Origin: Zhongshania aquimaris
Lineage (GTDB): Bacteria; Pseudomonadota; Gammaproteobacteria; Pseudomonadales; Spongiibacteraceae
Assembly (NCBI RefSeq): GCF_019312595.1
Contig: NZ_JAHWDQ010000003.1
Coordinates: 310,001 to 374,000 of the forward strand
Length of the DNA stretch: 64,000 bases
Reading direction: 5' to 3'
Below are positions 8,805 to 16,969 of the stretch, piece after piece. The notes beneath the pieces are model-generated. The model was not told the DNA's origin. It did no database searches and was given only the letters and a program-made list of their open reading frames with translations. Made by a program: the position numbers and the translations under genes. Position 1 is the stretch's first letter, and each line of letters begins with the position of its first letter.

Positions 8805-9086
8805 ATGAGTATAGACGCACTCACCCATCCCCATTGGTTAATGCATCTTGCCGGTGGCATGGAGCTTATTGCTACACCCTTATTACTACTCGGGTTTTGG
8901 AATCCAATTTATGGGCCGCTGGGTGCCGCCCTGCTCACTGCAGTGATGATTGGCGCTTGCTACACCAACTTTACGCAGCGACCAGCGGCCTACGGCTGGG
9001 GAACACTAGTGTTAGTGATACTTTGTGCTACTCTCGCCGCGCACTTTGCAATGCTTACAAATATTCATTACTGGTATTTAAGCTAA
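8805..9086 (+). CDS. short DoxX-like membrane protein lacking the first TM segment
   Basis: 93 aa, three hydrophobic segments. HLAGGMELIATPLLLLGFWNPIYGPLGAALLTAVMIGA matches the DoxX core from the second TM onward. DoxX proteins normally have four TM segments and about 120-150 aa. Here the frame upstream of the ATG closes at a TAA at 8775 after nine non-hydrophobic codons, so TM1 is absent rather than mis-annotated. Probably controlled by the divergent TetR. Either a reduced functional form or a decaying gene. Confidence 0.65.
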   Translation: MSIDALTHPHWLMHLAGGMELIATPLLLLGFWNPIYGPLGAALLTAVMIGACYTNFTQRPAAYGWGTLVLVILCATLAAHFAMLTNIHYWYLS

Positions 9087-9088
9087 GT

Positions 9089-9544
9089 TCACGCCGGATA
9101 AAAAACCACAACGGGTATTTCGCGATCCGTTGCCGCTTTATAACTGGCGTAGGGCGCAAAGTAAGCTTCCATTAAGCTCCACAGCTTTTCGCGCTCCTCA
9201 CCCTCGGCAACTTTCGCGACGGCTTTGAACTCATCGTTAGCAACTTTCAATTGAATATCTTGATTAGCCTGCAGATTCAAAAACCAAGCTGGATGTGCAG
9301 GCGCCCCACCTTTAGAGGCAATCACACAAAAGCCACCATCATCGGTAGGTCTATAAATTAAGGGCAGGATTAATGTATTCCCTGATTTACGGCCCTTTGT
9401 GGTCAGCAATAGCGTGGTTATCATGCCTTCGCCACCACCCAAACTCGCATCCCAAAGATGCCCAGCCTCACCATCGTCAAGATAAGTATTAATATGATCA
9501 CTCATCCACGATGGAAGATAATCCGGAAGCTTAATATCTGTCAT
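9089..9544 (-). CDS. nitroreductase/deazaflavin-dependent (DDN-type) oxidoreductase
   Basis: 151 aa, split-barrel flavin-binding fold of the DDN family (PNPOx-like). Characteristic stretches are LLTTKGRKSGNTLILPLIY, VIASKGGAPAHPAWFLNLQAN and the closing REIPVVVFYP. In mycobacteria such proteins use F420; in proteobacteria the cofactor (FMN or F420) is not settled. Its 3' end is 3 bp from the DoxX-like stop (convergent). Substrate unknown. Confidence 0.88.
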   Translation of the reverse strand: MTDIKLPDYLPSWMSDHINTYLDDGEAGHLWDASLGGGEGMITTLLLTTKGRKSGNTLILPLIYRPTDDGGFCVIASKGGAPAHPAWFLNLQANQDIQLKVANDEFKAVAKVAEGEEREKLWSLMEAYFAPYASYKAATDREIPVVVFYPA

Positions 9545-9657
9545 GCTATAACCCCTATCTGTTTAACTGCTCAAATTTACGATCTGGCCATTAACACTAC
9601 ATGGCACTAGCCGTTACCAGCTAGCGCCATAAAAATCACAAACAGACTCGCAACATT

Positions 9658-10329
9658 TTATGCTAGTTGCTTCACTAGCGCTTCGCCAACTGCCTGCGCA
9701 CTCGCTGGGTTTTGACCCGTAATCACACGCTCGTCTTCAACAACAAACACACCCCACGGTTGCACCTTGCTATAACGTGCCGCATTACGCGCCAAAGATT
9801 CCTCCAGCAGAAAAGGCACATCTGCCAGCGTGCCGTAATCAATCTCTTCTTCTCGTGTAAAACCTGTAACCGACTTACTCGCTAACAGCTTCTCACCCGT
9901 ACTCAGTGTAATGGGCAGCAATGCGCCGGGACCATGACATACCGCCGCCAAGACTCCGCCATTTTCATAATGTGTTGCACTAAGTTTGGCAAAGTCTTCA
10001 TTAGTCGCTAAATCAGACAGCAAACCAAATCCACCGGGATAAAACACCGCAGCGTAATCTTCAATATTTATCTGCGAGACCGGCAGCGTGTTATTAATAC
10101 GGTTTTGAAATTCTTCGTTATTTAAAATTGACTCATTAACGGTATCGCCCTCTATATCAGTGCCATAAAGCGGTGCTTTACCGCCTTTAATCGAGGCGAT
10201 GTCGTAGTCTAAGCCCGCCGCTAATAATACGTGTAGCGCATGAGTCAGCTCTGGTGAGTATGTCCCATTTGCTTGGTCTGTCTCACCCAAGCTTGCGTGG
10301 TTTGTAACTGGAATCAGTACTTTCTTCAT
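9658..10329 (-). CDS. DJ-1/PfpI family protein (class I glutamine amidotransferase-like, Hsp31-type)
   Basis: 223 aa cytoplasmic protein. The nucleophile elbow AAVCHGPGALL places Cys131, followed by His132, as in DJ-1/PfpI and Hsp31-like glyoxalases and chaperones. YPGGFGLLSDLA at 98-109 is the second conserved loop. Likely a carbonyl-stress protein (glyoxalase III or deglycase-like activity is claimed for relatives). Divergent from a LysR regulator, with the TTAGCAA repeat operator in between, so probably LysR-controlled. Confidence 0.88.
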   Translation of the reverse strand: MKKVLIPVTNHASLGETDQANGTYSPELTHALHVLLAAGLDYDIASIKGGKAPLYGTDIEGDTVNESILNNEEFQNRINNTLPVSQINIEDYAAVFYPGGFGLLSDLATNEDFAKLSATHYENGGVLAAVCHGPGALLPITLSTGEKLLASKSVTGFTREEEIDYGTLADVPFLLEESLARNAARYSKVQPWGVFVVEDERVITGQNPASAQAVGEALVKQLA

Positions 10330-10400
10330 AACTATTTCCCTACCTTCTACGTATTGAATTGGCTTTCTTATAGCGTGAAGCCATCATAGTAGATGACAGA

Positions 10401-10448
10401 TTAAGCAACAATATGATAATTTAGCAAAGTACTATTGCTAATTAGCAA
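10401..10448. promoter_or_regulatory. LysR-type operator between pfpI-like and lysR genes
   Basis: Half-sites TTAAGCAA (10401-10408), TTAGCAA (10421-10427), TTGCTAA (10435-10441) and TTAGCAA (10442-10448). The central pair is a perfect 7-bp inverted repeat around AGTACTA (10421-10441), the usual size of a LysR recognition site. The repeat ends 14 nt before the LysR start at 10462, fitting autoregulation and divergent activation. Confidence 0.65.
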
Positions 10449-10461
10449 CAACCGGGTCGGT

Positions 10462-11343
10462 ATGGACAATTTCGAAGGTATTATCGAATTCGTTGCCGTA
10501 GCAGAAAGTCAGGGATTCTCAGCGGCGGCAAAACAACTAGGCTGCAGCACCAGTCACGTAAGCAGGCAGGTGTCCCGGCTAGAAATCCGCCTAGGCAGCG
10601 TATTACTCGCCCGCACTACGCGCAGTGTCAGCCTCACTGAAGCTGGACAAGCCTACTACCGCCAGTGCAGAGACCTCGTTGACGGCCTTCAGCAAGCCAA
10701 CGAACAAGTCAACGCCCAACAAGTTCAGCTTAATGGCACATTACGTGTTAGCGCAGCGGGACCATTCGCAGAGCAATTTGTTGTTCCCGCACTCATTGAA
10801 TTTGCAAAGTGCCACCCAGAACTCACCGTAGATATCGATTTCAATAGCCACAAAGTTAATTTAATTGAAGACGGCATCGATTTCGCCATTCGCTACGGGA
10901 AATTAGAAGATTCAGGTTTAGTGGCACGCAAGTTACTGCCTCGACCCTTAATGGCCGTTGCCAGTAAAATATACTTAGAACGTTATGGCTGCCCTACTCA
11001 TCCCAGCCAGCTAAAAAGCCATAGCTGCATCGTAACTAATAATAGCCACTGGCAATTTGAAGACACCGGCACGCCATTCTACGTAAAAGTGAACGGCCGC
11101 TGGAAAAGTAATAACGCCCATGCGGTGGTCAATGCCTGCGAACAAGGTCTTGGCATCGCCTATATGCCACGCATCAATTTTTTACCGTCGATTAAAACGG
11201 GGACCCTAAGCGCCATATTAGAACCGTACTGGAGCCTAGGATCTGGCAGCTGGATCGTCTATCAAAACCGCCGATTTCTGCCGATGCGGGCACGGCTCGC
11301 CATTGATCATTTATTGAGGTATTTTCGGGATTGGGAGGAGTAG
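10462..11343 (+). CDS. LysR family transcriptional regulator
   Basis: 293 aa. N-terminal winged HTH: FVAVAESQGFSAAAKQLGCSTSHVSRQVSRLEIRLG, then SLTEAGQAYYRQC. The effector domain follows (DFAIRYGKLEDSGLVARKLLPRP is typical of the CrgA/DsdC-like subgroup). The start is set at the ATG 10462 because MDNFEGIIEFV begins the conserved domain; the TTG at 10435 lies inside the operator repeat. Likely controls the divergent pfpI-like gene. Confidence 0.9.
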   Translation: MDNFEGIIEFVAVAESQGFSAAAKQLGCSTSHVSRQVSRLEIRLGSVLLARTTRSVSLTEAGQAYYRQCRDLVDGLQQANEQVNAQQVQLNGTLRVSAAGPFAEQFVVPALIEFAKCHPELTVDIDFNSHKVNLIEDGIDFAIRYGKLEDSGLVARKLLPRPLMAVASKIYLERYGCPTHPSQLKSHSCIVTNNSHWQFEDTGTPFYVKVNGRWKSNNAHAVVNACEQGLGIAYMPRINFLPSIKTGTLSAILEPYWSLGSGSWIVYQNRRFLPMRARLAIDHLLRYFRDWEE

Positions 11344-11438
11344 AAAGCAGAGCTGCGCGAGAAAATACCCAAGCTAATTTACGCTAAAACCTGATGTAAG
11401 CACTTATACAATATAGAACAAGCAACGCAAATCGCCCC

Positions 11439-11457
11439 AAGGCCCAATATAGGCCTT
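11439..11457. terminator. hairpin between convergent lysR and metY genes
   Basis: AAGGCC-CAATATA-GGCCTT, a 6-bp stem in the convergent intergenic space. No T-tract on either strand, so weak evidence for intrinsic termination. Confidence 0.3.
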
Positions 11458-11476
11458 AAGGCAATTATCCGCGCAA

Positions 11477-12748
11477 CTAGGCTTTATCTAAAGCTTGGCT
11501 GACGTCGGCAATAATATCGTCGATGTGCTCAATACCAACCGATATCCTAATCAAATCAGCACTGACACCCGCAGACGCCAGCTCTTTTTCATTCAACTGG
11601 CGATGGGTTGTAGAGGCAGGGTGACAAGCTAGTGATTTTGCATCACCAATGTTCACTAAACGTAAAATCATCTGCAGCGAATCTATAAACCGTGTGCAGG
11701 CTTCAATACCACCGATAACACCAAAACTTAAAATACCAGAAGCTTTTGAATTAGTGATTTTCTGACAAGTTGCGTAATAAGGGCTATCTGGCAGCGCCGC
11801 ATAATTCACCCACGCTACCTTTTCATGTTTCTGTAGGTAGATCGCTAACTTTTCAGCGTTTTCACAATGACGCTCCATACGTAAGCCTAACGTCTCTAAG
11901 CCCTGTAAGAGTTGGAATGCATTCATCGGTGATAGCGCAGCACCGGTATTCCTCAACGGTGCAACACGACAACGCCCAATATAGGCCGCAGCCCCTAAGG
12001 CTTCCGTGTAAACCACACCATGGTATGAAGGATCAGGCTCATTCAAAATAGGGAAACGCGCCTTATTGGCAACCCAATCAAACTTTCCAGAATCGACTAT
12101 TACACCACCAATGGTTGTGCCATGCCCCCCGATATATTTAGTGAGCGAATGCACAACAATATCAGCACCAAGTTCAAATGGCCGACATAGGTAAGGTGTA
12201 GCAACCGTATTATCTACAATAAGTGGCACGCCATGCTTATGCGCTATCTCAGCTAATCGAGTAATATCTACAATATTGCCGGCAGGATTACCAATTGATT
12301 CACAAAAAACCGCTTTGGTCTTTTCATCTATAGCACTTTCAAAACCCTCAAAATCATCGAATGAAATCATTCGCGCTTCCACGCCCTGCCGTGGCAAAGA
12401 GTGGGCAAAGAAATTGTAGGTGCCACCGTACACTTGGCTAGTACTAACAATATTATCGCCCACCTCGCAAATACACTGAATAGCGTAAGTGATCGCCGCC
12501 ATACCCGAGGCAACACAAAGTGCTCCAACCCCACCTTCCATTGCCGCAATACGTTGTTCAAGTACTGCGTTTGTCGGGTTCATAATACGAGTATAAATAT
12601 TGCCCGGCACTTTCAAATCGAATAAATCTGCACCATGTTGAGTATCATCAAAAGTGTAGGATGTGGTCTGATAGATTGGAACAGCCGCAGCTTTGGTTGT
12701 TTCTTCTGAGGTGTAACCTTCGTGTAGTGCAATGGATTCTAATTTCAT
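11477..12748 (-). CDS. metY: O-acetylhomoserine sulfhydrylase (PLP-dependent, MetY type)
   Basis: Makes homocysteine from O-acetylhomoserine and sulfide in methionine synthesis. 423 aa, as usual for MetY. The start is at 12748 ([16 protein letters not shown]) with AGGAA 7 nt upstream; the longer open frame to 12853 adds 35 residues without homology. PLP-binding Lys204 sits in [35 protein letters not shown] and the C-terminal [13 protein letters not shown] are family hallmarks. No SAM riboswitch is visible upstream. Confidence 0.93.
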   Translation of the reverse strand: MKLESIALHEGYTSEETTKAAAVPIYQTTSYTFDDTQHGADLFDLKVPGNIYTRIMNPTNAVLEQRIAAMEGGVGALCVASGMAAITYAIQCICEVGDNIVSTSQVYGGTYNFFAHSLPRQGVEARMISFDDFEGFESAIDEKTKAVFCESIGNPAGNIVDITRLAEIAHKHGVPLIVDNTVATPYLCRPFELGADIVVHSLTKYIGGHGTTIGGVIVDSGKFDWVANKARFPILNEPDPSYHGVVYTEALGAAAYIGRCRVAPLRNTGAALSPMNAFQLLQGLETLGLRMERHCENAEKLAIYLQKHEKVAWVNYAALPDSPYYATCQKITNSKASGILSFGVIGGIEACTRFIDSLQMILRLVNIGDAKSLACHPASTTHRQLNEKELASAGVSADLIRISVGIEHIDDIIADVSQALDKA

Positions 12749-12868
12749 GCTATTCCTACATGATGTGTTGATTGTTATTAAATTGGCACCTGCCCCAGTA
12801 TCTGCATCATAAAATGACGCTGCAATTATTATGGGCAAGGCATAGTCACTCAAGCTAAAGGTTCCTAC

Positions 12869-13264
12869 TTACACCAGCTCTTGTCGAGTAGTGGCAATAT
12901 ACTGATGAACCTGGTGTTCAACTTCCTCATCAACCATCACCTCCGGGCGACGATCGTTAGGACAAGGCATACGTGGCGCTGTACCAAATAAACGACAAAT
13001 CAAGGGACGCTCGGCATACACGGTACAACCACTAGGCTCAAGATGTACGCACCTAAAATCATTTAATGCCGCATCATGCTCTGCATCAGATTTTACCGGC
13101 AAACGAGACATTTCTTCCGAAGAAGTAGTAACTGGGCCGCTTCAATCGTGGCAACCCGGCACGCATTCAAACGACGGAATATTCTCCCGCAGGCGCGCGA
13201 CAATATCGCGGTTATTATACATTCCATCCCCATTACGAGTACAAAGCCACGCGTTCAGCGCCAT
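12869..13264 (-). pseudogene. YkgJ-type cysteine-cluster protein gene interrupted by in-frame TGA (pseudogene or Sec candidate)
   Basis: Read from the ATG at 13264, the frame encodes MALNAWLCTRNGDGMYNN..., then SFECVPGCHD, a TGA at 13144-13142 (codon 41), then SGPVTTSSEEM and a normal C-terminus with FRC, SGC, LIC and MPCPNDRR cysteines, ending at 12869. In YkgJ/CxxCxxCC proteins this position reads GCHDCCGPV, so TGA replaces the first Cys of the pair and the second is Ser (AGC). The rest of the frame is intact on both sides. Either a nonsense-inactivated gene, of which only the 80-aa remnant from Met at 13111 could be made, or UGA is recoded as selenocysteine. The upstream and downstream frames agree, so this is not a frameshift. 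Confidence 0.7.
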
Positions 13265-13422
13265 TGCTATTTTACTAAATAAATCCAGTATTGCCTTAAT
13301 ATCTTACAGAACATCATCTATGGTTACTATTCGGCAAGCCAAGCTTAGTTATTTTTCATTGACGTAACGAGTAAAATTAACGTCAAAAAAATCAGCGCGT
13401 CAAATCCGAAAAAGTATATGAA

Positions 13423-13602
13423 CTAAAAAATAGCGATTAAAACGCCATAAAACAACGACGACCGATGGCAGATATCAACATACGGATGCGCCTCCCCCTT
13501 ATCTGAGGCCATAATTTGCTTATATTTCCAAATACCAGACAACAAGCCAACCAGGAAGAATACGCCAGCGGAGATTATTGCTAAACTTTCTGCCATTTCC
13601 AT
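13423..13602 (-). CDS. small membrane protein, possibly truncated by an in-frame TAG
   Basis: 59 codons from the ATG at 13602 (or 53 aa from a second ATG at 13596). The product has one strong TM segment (SLAIISAGVFFLVGLLSGIW), a basic loop KYKQIMASDKGEAHPYVD and a second hydrophobic stretch SSLFYGVLIAIF before TAG (13425-13423). After the TAG the same frame continues for 25 codons, mostly hydrophobic (FIYFFGFDALIFLTLILLV), to a TAA at 13345, as if a third TM segment had been cut off. Function unknown; the AHPYVD loop looks conserved in type but I cannot name a family. Confidence 0.55.
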   Translation of the reverse strand: MEMAESLAIISAGVFFLVGLLSGIWKYKQIMASDKGEAHPYVDICHRSSLFYGVLIAIF

Positions 13603-13772
13603 ACTTATCTACGCTCAAAATCAAATTTAAACACACACCAACTAAGTCAAAATAAAATGTTGCCAATGTCATTTAGCGGATATCACCCATCAAACAAACG
13701 CCAACAATAAGTCAAAGAACGCAACTTTGAAAACAAGTTGTATGAACGGCCATCCATAACCAGTCTTCAAGC

Positions 13773-14930
13773 TTACTTTTTGCGCTTAGGCAGGGTTCCC
13801 ATAGTCTTACAAATAATGCTCAGCATCACTTCATCGGCACCGCCACCAATAGAGGTTAGGCGGGTGTCGCGATAAGCGCGGGCCACTGGGTTGTCCCACA
13901 TATAGCCCATACCGCCCCAGTATTGCATACAGCTATCGGTCACTTCACGAAGCAAACGACCCGCCTTTAGTTTTGCCATAGAGGCTTTGCGAGTCACATC
14001 AGCACCATTGATATAGCCTTCTACCGCATTGAAGGTAAGCGCACGCAATGCCTCCACTTCAGTTTGCAATTCAGCCAAACGAAAATGCACCACTTGGTTA
14101 TCCAGCACCGACTGGCCGAATATCTTGCGCTCATGGGTGTAATCGATCGTCTTATTAATACAATCTTCCATTGCCTTTAAACTGCCGGCGGCGGCAAATA
14201 GGCGCTCTTCTTGGAACTGCAGCATTTGATAGATAAAGCCATGTCCCTCTTCACCGATAAGATTGCGCTGGGGCACTCGCACATTGTCAAAAAACACCTG
14301 CGCGGTATCGGAAGAGCGCATACCCAATTTATTTAATTTCTCAGAAAAAGAAATGCCTGGCGTATTGGTCGGCACAACGATCAGTGATTTATTTAAATGG
14401 GGTTTGTCATCACTGGTATTCGTCAGCAGGCACAAATAATCTGCTTGGGTAGAATTGGTGATCCACATCTTAGAGCCGTTGATCACATAATCGTCGCCAT
14501 CTTTTTTGGCGGTGGTTTTAATTGCAGCCACATCTGAACCGGCGTGGGGTTCGCTTACCGCAATTGAAAACACCGCGTCACCAGAAATAGCGGGAACTAA
14601 AAATTCTTTGCGCAATTCATCACTACCAAAACGCGCCAAAGCCGGTGTCGCCATATCGGTTTGCACGCCAATCCCCATGGACACCCCACCGGTTGCGATG
14701 CGGCCCAACTCTTCAGAAAAGACAATTTGATAGCTGTAGTCCAAGCCCATTCCGCCGAACTCGACGGGCTTGCAAATGCCAAGCAACCCTAGCTCACCCA
14801 TTTTTTTAAACAATTCATGTGCTGGGAAAATACCGTCTGCCTCCCATTGGTCGGCATGGGGGTTAATTTCACTGTCGATGAACTTTGCTGTGGTTAGCCG
14901 TATGGCTTCATGCTCTTCAGTAAGAATCAT
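13773..14930 (-). CDS. acyl-CoA dehydrogenase
   Basis: FAD-dependent alpha,beta-dehydrogenation of an acyl-CoA, passing electrons to ETF. 385 aa. The domain order is normal: helical N-terminus, FSIAVSEPHAGSDVAAIKTTA (FAD/substrate loop), NGSKMWITN, then the C-terminal helical domain with RDTRLTSIGGGADEVML. The usual C-terminal catalytic Glu is replaced by Gly-Gly, and a Glu occurs in QFQEERL, the isovaleryl-CoA-dehydrogenase-type position. The closest relatives by feel are citronellyl-CoA/AtuD-like enzymes. Upstream of it on the same strand lie a GST and a second ACAD, probably one operon. Confidence 0.93.
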   Translation of the reverse strand: MILTEEHEAIRLTTAKFIDSEINPHADQWEADGIFPAHELFKKMGELGLLGICKPVEFGGMGLDYSYQIVFSEELGRIATGGVSMGIGVQTDMATPALARFGSDELRKEFLVPAISGDAVFSIAVSEPHAGSDVAAIKTTAKKDGDDYVINGSKMWITNSTQADYLCLLTNTSDDKPHLNKSLIVVPTNTPGISFSEKLNKLGMRSSDTAQVFFDNVRVPQRNLIGEEGHGFIYQMLQFQEERLFAAAGSLKAMEDCINKTIDYTHERKIFGQSVLDNQVVHFRLAELQTEVEALRALTFNAVEGYINGADVTRKASMAKLKAGRLLREVTDSCMQYWGGMGYMWDNPVARAYRDTRLTSIGGGADEVMLSIICKTMGTLPKRKK

Positions 14931-14964
14931 GCATTACTCCGTAATAGGTATTATTTAAGAGGCC

Positions 14965-15654
14965 TTAGCCAAATAGGTCAGGAACGTTTTCAAAGGGGTA
15001 CGGCGTTGGCGAAAACAAGGACTTGTCTTTACCAATAGCCTCAATTTTTTGAAACGCTGGGCGCGCCGTCATCCGCTTAAAATAATCAAGTACCTGTGGC
15101 TCATAAAACTGTGACAAACCCAAGCCGTCGCCAAGATACAAGGCATAAGCGATGGCGATATCGGCAATAGTGAAACGGCCGTCACATAAAAACTCGCGAT
15201 CTGCCACATGTGTATTTAGGCGCTTTAACCGCGCCAAAAACCACTTGTAATAGTCCTCAACAATCTGAGGCTGACGACGTTCAACCGGCTCTAGCTGGGA
15301 ATAACGCAATACCAATGTTTGCGGAAAAGTCAGCGTGGCATCGCTGTGAAACAGCCAGTTGAGATAGTCCGCGTATTCTTTATCGGTCGACTTCAAACCA
15401 AAATCGTAGCGCTGGTAACGCTCAACTAAATACAAGCCGATCGCAGACGACTCGGTCATATCGATATCGCCATCGACAAAGTACGGTACCGTGCCCAGTA
15501 CATTTACATCGAGAAATTCACGTTGGAAGACACGCGGCGGGAACGCCAAGACCTCTAAGTCGTAATCGATGCCCATCTCTTCCATCGCCCAAAGGGCGCG
15601 CAATGATCGAGCCGTGTAACAATGCCATAGCTTTGGTTTATTGCTTGTGTTCAT
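14965..15654 (-). CDS. glutathione S-transferase family protein
   Basis: 229 aa. The N-terminal thioredoxin-like domain begins KLWHCYTARSLRALWAMEEMG and ends with the glutathione-binding VPYFVDGDIDMTESSAIGLYLVERY. The all-alpha C-terminal domain includes FTIADIAIAYALYLGDGLGL (the N-capping box FTIADI). It lies between two acyl-CoA dehydrogenase genes with gaps of 34 and 11 bp, suggesting a GSH-dependent step or detoxification within the same acyl-CoA pathway; the reaction is unknown. Confidence 0.9.
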   Translation of the reverse strand: MNTSNKPKLWHCYTARSLRALWAMEEMGIDYDLEVLAFPPRVFQREFLDVNVLGTVPYFVDGDIDMTESSAIGLYLVERYQRYDFGLKSTDKEYADYLNWLFHSDATLTFPQTLVLRYSQLEPVERRQPQIVEDYYKWFLARLKRLNTHVADREFLCDGRFTIADIAIAYALYLGDGLGLSQFYEPQVLDYFKRMTARPAFQKIEAIGKDKSLFSPTPYPFENVPDLFG

Positions 15655-15665
15655 TATTAGCCCTT

Positions 15666-16841
15666 TTACAAACGATATTGACGCGCGGCGAGATCGCGCA
15701 TGATTTCTTCAGAGCCACCGCCGATCGCATTGACCCGCACTTCGCGATAAAAACGCTCAACCCGATTACCACGCAAATAACTTGCACCACCCAAAATTTG
15801 GCTGGCCTCACGCGCGCAATACTCCATTGTTTCGCTGGCCTGCACTTTTGCCATCGCCAAATCGCCGGGATCGCAGCGCCCCTCAATATAGGCTTGAGTC
15901 AGGTATTGGAGATAGGTTTGGGTGGCGTTTATTTTCTGTTTCATAGTCGCAATTTTGTGGCGAATCACTTGATGATCGGCTAGACGTTTGCCGAAGGTTT
16001 TACGCTGTTGAGCCCACTCCACCGCATCTGCCAAACAGGCCCGTGCAGCGGCTTCCATGGTGACTGCCAAGCTTAAACGCTCAGGGTTAAAGTTGGTCAT
16101 GATGACCAGAAAGCCCTGCCCCTCTTCGCCCAATAAATTCGCTACCGGCACATGCACATTGTCAAAATAAATTGTGCCTGTATCCGCACACCACCAACCC
16201 TGTTTTCGGTCCAAAGGCGTTCTGGCAACACCGGGAAGATCCGTCGGAATCAATAACATCGACACCCCGCGCCCACCCTCTCCACCGGTTCGCACGGCAG
16301 TAGATACCCAATCGGCATTCATCACACCCGATATAAAGGTCTTGCTGCCATTCACAATAAAGTGATCGCCATCACGCACGGCAGTGGTCGTAATATTGGC
16401 CACGTCCGAACCGCCAGAGGGCTCGGTGATACCAAGTGAAATACGCTTGTCGCCCGCTAATACGACTGGCGCGACGAGCTGCTTTATGGCATCGCTGCCA
16501 TAGTTAATTACCGGCGGCAAACCAATACCGTGAATCAATAAATTACTGATCAGCCCACCTGCAGACCCCGCCCGCGTGAACTCTTCATTGCAGATATTGA
16601 TATGCCACTGATCGATACCCTCGGAAATACCGCCGTAGGCTTCCGGGTATCCCATTTGCATCACCCCGATGTCGGCGGCCTTTTGCCATAGTTCATCGGG
16701 GATTTTGCCGGCCTCCTCCCAGTCATCCAGAAATGGCACCACTTCTTTTTCCAGCCATTTACGAAGCTGGGTACGCCACTCTTCGTGTTCTGGCCGTAAA
16801 TGCGGATTAAACAGACGTGCGCTGTCAAAGCTAAGCGACAT
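15666..16841 (-). CDS. acyl-CoA dehydrogenase family protein
   Basis: 391 aa, cytoplasmic flavoenzyme of acyl-CoA oxidation. Motifs: SLGITEPSGGSDVANITTTA, NGSKTFISG, and the C-terminal REVRVNAIGGGSEEIMRDL. A Glu in NFNPERLSLAVT sits at the isovaleryl-type catalytic-base position, while the more common C-terminal Glu is replaced by Gly in IGGG. First gene of the probable ACAD-GST-ACAD operon, 129 bp from the AraC-family gene upstream. Substrate not determined. Confidence 0.93.
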   Translation of the reverse strand: MSLSFDSARLFNPHLRPEHEEWRTQLRKWLEKEVVPFLDDWEEAGKIPDELWQKAADIGVMQMGYPEAYGGISEGIDQWHINICNEEFTRAGSAGGLISNLLIHGIGLPPVINYGSDAIKQLVAPVVLAGDKRISLGITEPSGGSDVANITTTAVRDGDHFIVNGSKTFISGVMNADWVSTAVRTGGEGGRGVSMLLIPTDLPGVARTPLDRKQGWWCADTGTIYFDNVHVPVANLLGEEGQGFLVIMTNFNPERLSLAVTMEAAARACLADAVEWAQQRKTFGKRLADHQVIRHKIATMKQKINATQTYLQYLTQAYIEGRCDPGDLAMAKVQASETMEYCAREASQILGGASYLRGNRVERFYREVRVNAIGGGSEEIMRDLAARQYRL

Positions 16842-16969
16842 GGGTAATCTCTTTTGTCGTTATGAATACAAGTAATGAGCTTAGTATATACCGCTGTGAG
16901 CGCTTGGCTTGGGCATTGGTGCCAGCCAAATCGGGAATCGGTGCCACACGCGATAGGTGCTTTGGGGAG

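Noticed and set aside
8834-9175. 113-codon plus-strand frame overlapping the DoxX-like gene
   Set aside because: Alternate frame, Cys/Arg/His-rich, no family; the DoxX frame has coherent TM segments.
12749-12853. 35-residue N-terminal extension of MetY
   Set aside because: No homology, and AGGAA sits correctly for the ATG at 12748.
13131-13160. Frameshift or base-calling error as explanation of the YkgJ TGA
   Set aside because: Upstream and downstream parts are in the same frame, and two adjacent substitutions would be needed, so it is not an indel.
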